Origin: Ectobius pallidus
Lineage: Eukaryota > Arthropoda > Insecta > Blattodea > Ectobiidae
Length of the DNA: 64,000 nucleotides
Direction of reading: 5' to 3'
Assembly: GCA_964059195.1 (NCBI GenBank)
Contig: CAXKWD010000003.1
Coordinates: forward strand, 198,920,174-198,984,173
Of the stretch, positions 32,804-42,089 are shown piece by piece (position 1 is the stretch's first letter; each line of letters opens with the position of its first letter). Below the pieces are notes generated by a model. It made no database searches. It had not been told where the DNA came from and was given only the letters and a program-made list of their open reading frames with translations. The position numbers and the translations under genes were made by a program.

Positions 32804-34117
32804 GGGCCGATTGTATAAACAGTTTGATCTTAGATCAGAGACTAAATTGATCTCAGTTCACGCTGAACTCGGAAATTTTTGTTGTATAAACGCTAATCTG
32901 AGATCAATTCGCACTGAACTAGGATCAATTTTGACTGGAGAAATTTCTCCGATCAAACTAGCTGATCTCAGTTCAAGGGGCTGTTTTCGTATTTGAGACA
33001 TAAGATTAGCTCATTATAAACATAATATTAGGCCTACCTGTGTGGTTACGATAAATATAAAGAAAATACACAATAGACAACTTCATACATTTCTAGTTAT
33101 ATGCAGTTGTGCGTACATTTCTAGCTATAAACTAGTTGTGCGTATATAGGCTATATTTTAGGCTCCTTATAATGTAGTGTATCATAACTCTTCAGCATAA
33201 TCTGCACGTTATTATTATGTTGCACTAATTACTACAATACGAAAATAACCCTTGCACCACAATTGCAACTAATACGAAAGGTAGGAAAAGGAGAAAAGAG
33301 ATTGAATAGTAGAGAGGGGAAAAAATAAAAATTTTCAAAATTTTCAACGCTGCTAAACGAGAGACATAGGAGACTATGGTGGAACTACTAGGAAATCTCG
33401 AGTGGGAGGATCCTGTTTTTGGATCTTCCCCAAATGCTTTCTTCGTTATCTTTCTTTATGTGACCTATTATCTCTTTCAGAACTGATATTTTACATTGTA
33501 ATAAGGCAGTCATAAGGTAAAAACTTCAGTGGGCTATTAAGTTAAAATCGATAGAGAAAAGTTCAGTGGAATAGGCTACCTGGTTTCCATAAATGACAAA
33601 CATAACAGATGAACAAAAATTCCTTAAGTTTTACATCTCCGCTCTTAGCCTATACAATTTATGAGACGAAGCATTTATATGTCCTGAGCCGTGAAAATGT
33701 TAAGCCGATTTATAACGCCAGGAATGAAATTACAAGAACATTTTTCATAGCATTTTCCTCTTGCACGGATATTATCGCATCCGTCTTTTTGGATTCTATA
33801 ATATCTTTATATTTTACCAAGACAATTTCAATTAGGAACGATCCTTTTTCTGCTAAATTTCGATCATATTTCCCCTTCCTTTCGCATATTACAGTCTGAA
33901 TACGGAGGAAAACAGAATAACAATGCTCTCGCCTCGCGATACTCATCTGTTTTTGCGATGTTGCCAAGTGCTCATGTATGAACTAGGATCAAAACTGAAC
34001 TTCAATTTGTTGATCTTAGATCAGTGTTATACAATACGACTCGAGCCTGAACTCAGATCATTTTCTGAACTTAGATCATAATTGATCTCCAGTCAGTGAT
34101 GTTTATACAATCGGCCC
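32804..34117 (-). mobile_element. PIF/Harbinger derivative, TCA TSD
   Basis: The TIRs GGGCCGATTGTATAAAC are perfect inverses, flanked by TCA at 32801-32803 and 34118-34120. Both subterminal regions carry arrays of GATCTCAGTTCA / GATCTTAGATCA / GAACTAGGATCAA motifs (about 32825-32985 and 33975-34095). A minus-strand relic of a Myb/SANT-like accessory protein lies at 33710-33967. No DDE transposase remains. Confidence 0.9.
33710..33967 (-). pseudogene. Myb/SANT-like DNA-binding protein relic (Harbinger accessory ORF)
   Basis: The 85-codon frame contains FLIEIVLVKYKDIIESKKTD followed by AIISVQEENAMKN. This is close to the trihelix-like Myb/SANT pattern (LI.LV.KYK.IIE.KKTDA....K...W) of Harbinger accessory ORFs and related insect proteins. 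The expected W is absent and the frame drifts after it, so it is decayed. Its place inside a TCA-flanked Harbinger-type element supports the call. Confidence 0.65.
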
Positions 34118-34398
34118 TCAAAGTTGTATATGGAATTGCAAAACAATATGTTGCCATGAGAATTGATTTGCATTTGATAAATACTTTCTAATATATTACC
34201 ATAACATAGGCAGTAAATTGGGCACTACTCCGGTACCGGTCAACCTATTTGTCCAATATCAATAGGCTTCTTCTCATGGACGTTGTAAAGCGTATTCCGA
34301 GTTTCACGAAAATCTGATAAAGCGTATTCGAGTTATCGCGCGTACAGACTACAGACACATGGGCAGACATTTTCCCGTCCACCACACAATCTCATAAC

Positions 34399-35133
34399 TA
34401 GACTTCGGACTTTAAGGTCGCTAAAAATGCTGTTTTAGGTACCTAAAATAGGCTCTAAAAATTGGAAAATAGGTTCTAAAAGTCGTAAAATAGTCTCTTA
34501 TAAAATCGTTAAGTTGCCAATTTTCTGAAATATCTCAATTGCAATGCAGAATATTATATTTATTGAAGTCACCATTAATCAGAAATCATGATAAAACACA
34601 GATATAGGCCTATGGTACACAGAATTATATAGACCTATTAGGCCTACTAGGGCCTGTATTACTACCATAACAGTGTAAACCTAATCCCTCCGCCCAGAAA
34701 CTACGCACGCTAGCATATTCACCCCCTTGTATCCCTCAGTAATTCACAGAACTACTTTTTTTCTGGATGTGGGAGTCGGGAGAAAATTACTACATTTTCT
34801 TGGGAATTCCAAGGAATTTTTCTACTGAAGACGAAACATTCCTTACTATTTAACAGGTCACACATGTGGCATGTGCTGCACATTCCGAGCTAAAAATGTT
34901 GTACGAACTGAAAATAAATGCTACAATTTACAACAAAATATTACTTATTTTGAACTTTAGAGGAAAAACAAGCAAAAAAGGCAATATTAGGCTCTAACGT
35001 AAAAATAGGCTGTTTTAGGTCCTATAAAATTATCAGTTTTAGGAATAGTCACTTATGAAACATGCATATACAAGTTTTCGTCCATATATCACTTAAGGAT
35101 TAAAATATGTTTTTACTTAAAATCCGAAGTCTA
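34399..35133. mobile_element. hAT non-autonomous element, perfect 8-bp TSD
   Basis: The ends TAGACTTCGGACTTTAAG and CTTAAAATCCGAAGTCTA are inverse with one difference. CTCATAAC flanks at 34391-34398 and 35134-35141. Repeated TAAAATAGGCTCTAAAA-type units lie behind both ends. The 735-bp element is inserted in a family F repeat and has no transposase. Confidence 0.93.
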
Positions 35134-35175
35134 CTCATAACGTACCATTCTGGCACTTAATAAATTTAACTTCGC

Positions 35176-35600
35176 AACCCCTTTCACAGCACACCCCTTT
35201 TTTGGGTCGACGCCCCCAGTTTTTACAATGCTGCTTTAACATGGCGAATGGGTGTTTTTGTGACTTGAAGATTCAAATTAATTCAATTCCTGTTTATTGA
35301 CCTGAAGTTTTCCGGTTCATGGAACTCAGACAAGAACAATTTAACTTTATGGTGGGTTTTGTTTTCATATTTATGGAGACGGGAGTGAGGGCAGGAAGTC
35401 ATAAGGCATGTCTCCAGTATTTTCGCACGTTTCTGCATGCTGAGTGAGGACAATGACATCAGCAACAGCTGCAACTCTGTATTACTACAGCCAGTCAACA
35501 TAAGACTACAAAAGTACGACGGAAGTGAATTTATTCCGGATAATATTCGAAATTTGAAAAATTATTAAAATTTCCCTTATAGGCTAATTTTATAAATTTA
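35176..35600. other. Unassigned DNA
   Basis: A 72-codon minus-strand ORF (35283-35501) has no known motif. Confidence 0.35.
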
Positions 35601-35607
35601 ATATACA

Positions 35608-35867
35608 TTACTAGCGGGGCTTCCCACGCGATCATCAATTCGGTCACAACATGTTTCCTTAAACCGTTTATTTAACTGCGAAGTACCGGTAATTCAAAAA
35701 TTGTACTTATTGACACATACATGTAAATCATTAATAAACGATTAAGATAATTCATAATGAAAAAGCTAAAAATCCGGCTTCCAAGTGCATTTCACGATTG
35801 GAAAGCACCGCCCGAGAGAAAAAAAACAGGAGATTCAAATTCCCTGCCCTCCCCCCCACTAACATTA
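35608..35867 (+). repeat. Family Y fragment
   Basis: Starts ACTAGCGGGGCTTCCC and includes AATCCGGCTTCCAAGTGCAT, both diagnostic of family Y (best copy 53339-53880). Confidence 0.55.
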
Positions 35868-36235
35868 CATTAACATTACAATAACAATTAACATGGGGTC
35901 TTGAAAAAAAATTGATATTATCGCATACTGTACGGTCGTTTATGACTTATGAGCTGTCACTTTGAGGGCCAAAAATAACCCAGCTCTTAGTTTGTCTGTA
36001 CTTCGTACAGTTTTCGTCCTACGTGTCCAAAGTATGGTCAAGAACCTTCACTAGCTAGGATCAAGCAAGATTTTGATTCGCGGAAGAGGTCATAAGTTAA
36101 TGACACACTATATAAAAGTAGAGCTAGTAGTGAAAAACTGTTTAAATATTTGGAATAAGCACACGAAGTATAGCCAAAATCCGGTAAAACATCTGAGACA
36201 CCAAACAAAAAGTTCTTTATTGTTGGGGTGTGTAT
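35868..36235 (+). repeat. Dispersed repeat A, copy 2 (LINE-free)
   Basis: It is uninterrupted through TATTTGGAATAAGCACAC, giving the empty site for the LINE at 28876-30553. It is followed by a fragment of the family Y 3' part (ATCTCTCTTCCATCCACC, about 36250-36310). Confidence 0.8.
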
Positions 36236-36333
36236 TTTCCCTTTAGACCTACACACATGATCTCTCTTCCATCCACCTCTGTAAAAAATCAGATCTCTGT
36301 GTGTCGTAATATTACAAACAAATGAATTAAGCA

Positions 36334-36509
36334 GAGCGGGCAAACAAAATCGAAGCGATCGACAATTCCATGCGTTAGGTTGAAAAAATCGATTTCAGCG
36401 ACGCTCTTACTTCTCCGGTTGCTGTGGCAGCAGAGCAAGGCCACCTGCAATTAATATCAAAATTGAAATGTAATAGCGAAAACTGATGCTTCGATTGGAC
36501 AAAAAAAAA
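36334..36509. other. Unassigned DNA with a family Y-like motif
   Basis: TGTAATAGCGAAAACTGATG resembles the internal TGTATAACTGAAAACTGATG of family Y (51578). Nothing else was recognised. Confidence 0.35.
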
Positions 36510-37057
36510 AATTGGGTGCGTGGAACGCCACGCGACAGAAGTGAAACTTGTATTTTTTAAATCTTGGTTTATTATTATATTTTTTCAATTTTGTATTATT
36601 GGAGTTTTTTTACTTTTGGATTTTTGAAATTTTGGATTTTTGAAAATTTTTATTTTTTGGATTTTGAAATTTTGGATATTCGATATTTTAATTTTGTATT
36701 TTTAGATTTTTTAATTTTAAAATTTGGATTTTTTATTTTTTAAATTGGATTTTTGAATTTTTATTTTTTTTATTTTTATAATGATGCTCACCACGCCACT
36801 AGCTCGAAGCAGTAATAGCCCCCACTGAATACCTGCTACCTTCCCCCGCGTGCTCCCGAAATTTTTTAATTTTTTTTTTTAATTTTGGATTTTTTAATTT
36901 TAAAATTTTGATTTTTTTAAATTTTGGATAAGCTTAATCATTGAGTTGTTTTCTGTGCAGTCCGTCACAGCCCCGCTACGATTTTGTTCGTAACGCTAGA
37001 GCATAACACAACTTTGGGTTAGCTCTCGATTTACTCCTAGCGCGCCTAAAGAAGTTT
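36510..37057 (-). mobile_element. AT-rich element with terminal hairpin, copy 2
   Basis: Carries the hairpin GCGTGGAACGCCACGC (36518-36533), CGACAGAAGTGAAACTTG, a long TTTTTRAATTTTGGATTTT-type body, TTGTTTTCTGTGCAGTCCG, and the other end AAAGAAGTTTCACTT. A GC-richer 90-bp insert sits in the body (36780-36860). Confidence 0.75.
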
Positions 37058-38030
37058 CACTTCAAAAATCACGTTTTCTTCATCTTACGGAGATCAAAAT
37101 ATGGCGGAATTCATGCTACTTTTCGCTAGATAGTGTTATAAAAGAAAATGTATCGTTTAGGGCGGGTGGGTCAGACCAAATATTATATACTAGCTTAAAA
37201 GGCTCGGCGTCGCTCGGGTTTTGGATTTTGTAATTCGTAATTAACTTATGAAGGACTTTCGGTTTTCAAACTCTAGATCCTAATATAGGTATTTAGAATT
37301 TGAAATGAGAAAAACTACTTCCTCAGATAGCTTGATATAGCTTTTTATGGCTCATGGAGGATGTACACACCAAGTGTGTACGCTTCTACACACCAAGCCT
37401 GATAGGGGTTGAAATAAAAAGAAACAGAAATTCCGGTAACATAAAATTGTATTGTTTTTACGGAATATTTTATTTCCCACTCTCATGTTACCATACAACC
37501 GTTTCGGGGCTGAAATGAAAGAGAAATTCAATACCATTTCATACTTTCCTCCCCCAAAACCTGAGGCACATAGGACTAAAAATGTTCCATCCTATTTTGT
37601 CTCCTTTTACATGCTTAGGCCTATGATAAACATCTACATTTCTCAACTAAAAATACAAAGCCCAACAGTGGCTATATATATTTTTTATATATTTTCTGAT
37701 ATAGCATACTCGTTGACACACATTCAGGCTGAGACAACTGGAAATGTTGTCCCTGCAACACGAAGTCTTATTCCACATCAAAATGTAAAGTGAGAAAATG
37801 GTATTCTCTAAATCCAGGGTAGAGAAAGTTATGTGACTGCATAACATTGTGCATTATTTTCGTGGATTTTATTATTCAGTATTTATTTAATTTACACCAA
37901 TGAATTATATCGATAGGTTCTGTAATTTGTCAAAGTCCCGTATCATTTATTTCCAAAGCTACCTGTGACTGATGTCATGAGAACTGTACATGCAATGTGA
38001 TTTGTATTTGACGAATTCTTTGTAATAAGG

Positions 38031-38514
38031 CAGCGTTTCTCAACCTATGGTCCGTGGACCACTGGTGGTCCGTGAAGATGGTGCAGATGGTCCGCAGACA
38101 TAATTGACAAATATCATAAAGCAAGTGGAAAGTAAAGAAGTAAAATTTTTTCACATAAAATGGACACTAGATGTCAAAGTTTTTAAAATCTTCGAAAATA
38201 CAAGTCCTATTGCAAGTTTCCTTACTTTTGCAGTTACAAACCACACTCTGAAATCCCTGATGCACTGACTTTCATTCAAAACCCTGAAAAATAGGACTTT
38301 GTCGGAATTTGATATTAGAGGCGCTCTCTTAACAAGGGTTTTATGTATTTGGATTTATTTGTTATATTGACCTATAATTAATACCCCAACTATTCAGAGT
38401 AGGCTATAGGCCTACATATAGCCTACTTTTAAAAATGGGATGTAAAATTGGGGGTCCGTGAAACTTTTTAGACATTTTAGAGGTCCTCGGGTTCAAAAAG
38501 GTTGAGAAACGCTG
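38031..38514. mobile_element. hAT MITE with near-perfect 8-bp TSD
   Basis: The ends CAGCGTTTCTCAACC and GGTTGAGAAACGCTG are exact inverses. The flanks TAATAAGG (38023-38030) and TAATAGGG (38515-38522) differ at one base. The left body has GGTCCGTGGACCACTGGTGG, a GC-rich palindromic stretch analogous to the GGGTCGCGAC region of 6711-7242. No transposase. Confidence 0.9.
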
Positions 38515-38647
38515 TAATAGGGTATTTCTTTCCCTCGGAAACATTTTATTTTTGTCATTTAAAATAAAAAATTTGCAAAATCCTTTCTTAATGTGCACTT
38601 ACATTAAGAAACGAAGGTACTGTCAAAATTCCAACTCTTCCTATTTA

Positions 38648-38972
38648 CAACAAGCAAAACAAAATTATATTTAATTTTACAATAGATATATTTTTTATTC
38701 TTAATACAACGTTTCGGCACAATCTATAAGGCCTTCATCAGGTACAGCAAGAAGAAAAATTCCAACTGATAAATAAACAAACTCGAGAAGTTTCCATGGA
38801 TATGACTCATGTCAAAACGCCGGATCTCGAGTTTGTTTATTTATCAGTTGGAATTTTTCTTCTTGCTGTACCTGATGAAGGCCTTATGGATTGTGCCGAA
38901 ACGTTGTATTAAGAATAAAAAATATATCCATTGTAAAATTAAATATAATTTTGTTTTGCTTGTAGTATACAT
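38648..38972. repeat. Near-perfect 325-bp palindrome
   Basis: The left arm (about 38653-38795) and right arm (about 38825-38968) are inverted copies. The 30-40 bp unique centre includes CCATGGATATGACTCATG. Each arm holds CCTGATGAAGGCC, then TTGTGCCGAAACGTTG. This CUGAUGA...GAAAC order resembles a hammerhead ribozyme core and is seen in some Penelope-like element ends. The full stems of a hammerhead are not evident. Confidence 0.85.
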
Positions 38973-39090
38973 ACAATGGAGAAAGGACTTCCTACTACTT
39001 TATGTTTCTTCCTATTTAGTTTAGGCTTTACGTTGATTCTCTGTCAGTCAGTCTGTTAATCAATCAGTCAGTCAGTCAGTCAGGGAGATA

Positions 39091-39805
39091 TCTTCCTCTT
39101 TATGAATCCTCGCATGAGACCCGGTCAGCTGCCATCTTGTTTGTCTGGCGGGTACAACAGCGACTGTTCGAGGCCGTGGCCCAGATCTCGGTTAGAGCAG
39201 TTTGGAAATAGGCTTCAGCTGTTTAGGGGAAGCTAGCACCATTGTCAGTGAATAAAACTATTTCTGTCCCTCTGATTTATGTATTTAAAGAACACGCTCC
39301 GAGAAAAGCACCGCACTTCAGTTCAGAAACCTTAGGGAGAACATCCTCTCTTCCCCTTCATGCGATATGGGATTAAAAGTAACTCAGACTTGAGGCGTTA
39401 TTTTTAGGCTACCGAATACTCGTTAGATTATTTCATAGCCTATTATCTGAACGGCTACGGTCAAAATATTCATGACAATGGTAATGGAAAGTAATAGGGC
39501 GCCGAGTTTTGAAAAATATTGGTTGGGCTCAAAGATTTTAAAATGTTCATACTCCGTACCTTAATTTCGTTCTTCCCTCTGGTTTATGTCTCTTACTGAT
39601 TTAACGAATCTTTCATAATTCATTCTTTCTCTTTGTTCGTTTTACTTTGACTTTTTTTCTTTTTCTAGTCACCGATATCTTGTACTTCACACTCTTGGCT
39701 TATATCACACTTCTTTATTTGGTAAATTAATAGCCTTCCTGTCATTTTTCTTCATCGCAAGTATAATCTAAATTCTAAATCGAACTTTCCTGGGCTCTCC
39801 TTATG
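39091..39805. other. Unassigned DNA
   Basis: 39110-39370 is GC-richer and not repeated elsewhere in the window, but has no extended ORF or splice-bounded exon I can support. Confidence 0.35.
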
Positions 39806-39807
39806 TA

Positions 39808-40810
39808 CCGTATTTACTCGAATATAATGCGCCCTCGAATTTATTGCGCACCCTGATTTTGAAACCTGAAATCATTATTAAAAAAAAAAAATAATAAAAT
39901 AAAAAAAAAATAAAAAAAAGTTGGTGAATGTAATGCGCATCAATGGTAGTATATTTTGTTATAGTATTAAGGGACTAATGAACCACCACTTAAACATTTG
40001 AAATTACCATTAAATTTAACTGCCAGTTTTAGACCTACAAGTAAGTTATATTCACTGACGTGTTCGTCACTGGAATACTCGATTTTGTTTAAATTTTACG
40101 CATGGGGTGCTTACACTGAGAGTTAAGAGCAGCATCATATGATATTCTTCTCTTCTTGCCCTCCATTTCGTGACTACTAACTAGTATTTTTATATGCTCT
40201 AGCCCAGTGGTTCCCAACCTTTTTCAGCTGGTGACCCACCTTACCTTATCGGAATACCTCCACGGTCCATGGTGGAGTAAAAAAACCTTATTTGTATCGT
40301 ACCCTTTCCTTATGTAAGTTATATACAATTTACCATCAAATATTGCAAATACATATAACTATATATATATATATATATATGCTTTTTTGAAGATACAGAT
40401 TGATTATTGATAAACATTTTGTGTTCTGATTTGAAAATGGTTGGCCCCAGATGCCAAAAATTAAGAACCAAGAAAACAATCAAAACACAATTTGATTTAT
40501 TTCGATTTTCCTATCTTTTCTGATGGCTTATTCGATGGTTTCTGATAGTTTTAGGATCGAGTCGCGACCCACCTGTAACCCTTCCGTGACCCACCGGTTG
40601 GGAACCGCTGCTCTAGCCTATGCAATGCTAGTAATAGGCCAACGATAAAACTAATGAAGTCGAGAATTACAGCAATGCATTGTTAAGCAGATTAAAGTTA
40701 ACGGTACTGCCAACCTACGAAACGGATTTGTACTCGAATTTAACGCGCACCTCAGTTTTGAAAGCTACAAATGGACAATAAAGCTGCGCGTTATATTCGA
40801 GTAAATACGG
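39808..40810. mobile_element. TA-flanked TIR element (Tc1/mariner-pogo type), interrupted
   Basis: The ends CCGTATTTACTCGAATATAA and its inverse are flanked by TA at 39806-39807 and 40811-40812. Both subterminal regions carry AATGCGC/GCGCGTTA and TTTTGAAA motifs. No transposase. The hAT at 40205-40610 is inserted in it. Confidence 0.8.
40205..40610. mobile_element. hAT (Charlie-type ends) MITE, inverted copy, perfect 8-bp TSD
   Basis: The ends CAGTGGTTCCCAACC and GGTTGGGAACCGCTG are bounded by CTCTAGCC at 40197-40204 and 40611-40618. The body is the inverse of 6711-7242, sharing CCACGGTCCATGGTGGAGTA and GTGACCCACC-type blocks, with a (TA)n run near 40360. It lies inside the TA-flanked element 39808-40810. 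Confidence 0.93.
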
Positions 40811-40812
40811 TA

Positions 40813-41310
40813 TATTTTAAGAACAGAAATGTGATTAAGTTTTTTCCCCCCTGAACCGTAAAACGTCTTTTTTTTTTTTCAAAGCGTAAAATATATTTCG
40901 GCAGTACCTTAGCAAATTACATTCACAGAGTAAGCCGTAAATTAACTAATGAACTTAGGAACGATTTCAAACTTTAGAGCGATTCAACAATGAAATACGA
41001 TTTTTAGTATTAGCAACAAATAGTTTTAGTAATGATACATTATATACATAGCAAATTATTGGATGGGCTTGAGCCCCACGGGCCTATATAACTCATCGCC
41101 ACTGGAAAGTAAGGAATTCTAGAGATGGAGGTACACTGATTATCTATTTCAAACCTAAAGAAAGATGTTCTTTATTTTCCTCTCAAGAAAATCAGTTGCG
41201 TCTGTTGACTTCTATCCATAACACCGTAGGGGTGTTGATGATAGCAATAAAGAATAAGAATAAGAATAAGAATAAGAACTTACTAGTTACATTTGATCCG
41301 TGATTTACAA
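40813..41310. other. Unassigned DNA with (AATAAG)n
   Basis: A short hexanucleotide run lies at 41246-41277 next to ATAGCAATAAAG, possibly the tail of a retroposed fragment. Nothing else was recognised. Confidence 0.4.
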
Positions 41311-41319
41311 GGGTTTTTT

Positions 41320-41600
41320 TTTTCCTGGCAACTATTTTATTTCTCCATACATAGCATATGTACATAGTTCTAAGTTTTATATGCCTTCGCTGTAATCACC
41401 ACCATTGCGTACAACATGTTCCCAGTGATGCGGAAGTCTCTGGAGCCCGTTGACACTGCCTAATCTGTTGATAGTGCGAAGAGAGCGGTCGGTTGCCTGT
41501 AAAACATGATTGGGATGGTGTGATCTTAAAATATACCGTTCCCCCAAGGCAGAATGTTTTTGCAGAGTACTACTGTTCGTTTCTTCAAAACAAACTGCGA
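41320..41600 (-). pseudogene. Mariner transposase C-terminal relic (left arm)
   Basis: On the minus strand: QATDRSLRTINRLGSVNGLQ then RLPHHWEHVVRNGGDY. This is the C-terminal tail also found, inverted, at 45486-45835. The catalytic part is missing. The two relics face away from each other around 41600-45480. Confidence 0.75.
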
Positions 41601-42089
41601 GCAGCTCTAAAAATAAAAATCCCTTTAGGTAAGCCTACAGGCTGAGGTAGATTTCAAAGTGCTTTTGGTATAATTTATTGTCGCTGCGCTGCACTCTTCT
41701 TCTTTACCCTTGGCATGACAAACCCGCAATAATAACTGCAAAAAAGAGGAAAGAGCACTTTTTCAAACATTCAATTCTCGCCTTACATGAGAACTATCTA
41801 GAAACTACTTATGGATTTGTAGAGTACTCATCAAGAGCTTTTCAACGATACCCTACAAGACGTGGTTTCAAAAATTTCGAATTTCCATCCCCCCACCCTC
41901 CACCTCCACCCTAACTCGTACCCCCAAAACCCCCGAATCGTTGGTGCCACTGTGAACTCCATAGGGAGTACTCTAATTTATTCAAACAAAGTTTCCCTCT
42001 ATACCTTATAGGGGCCGAGATATAAATTTTTCAAAATTTCAACCTCCTCCCCTTGGGCCAATTTTGCTCATTAACGAACTTGTCCGAAC

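Larger units (their letters stand above)
32772..35175 (-). repeat. Family F copy split by two DNA transposons
   Basis: Pieces 32772-32803, 34118-34398 and 35134-35175 read in order as one inverted family F repeat (compare 22195-22705). The breaks are a Harbinger element with TCA TSD and a hAT element with CTCATAAC TSD. Confidence 0.85.
37190..39090 (+). repeat. Family F2 composite repeat, copy 1, with nested hAT and palindrome
   Basis: Starts TACTAGCTTAAAAGGC then TCGGCGTCGCTCGGG, continues through GCTTGATATAGCTTTTTATG, ATTCCGGTAACATAAAATTG and CAACCGTTTCGGGGCTG, and ends TTTACGTTGATTCTCTG with (TCAG)n at about 39045-39080. It is interrupted by 38031-38514 (hAT) and 38648-38972 (palindrome). 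Other copies: 49088-51108 and 58667-60345. Class unknown. Confidence 0.8.

Noticed and set aside
38860..38915. Definite hammerhead ribozyme
   Set aside because: Core-like segments are present but stem II has an unpaired A next to the core and stems I and III are not evident, so it is kept only as a finding with low certainty.
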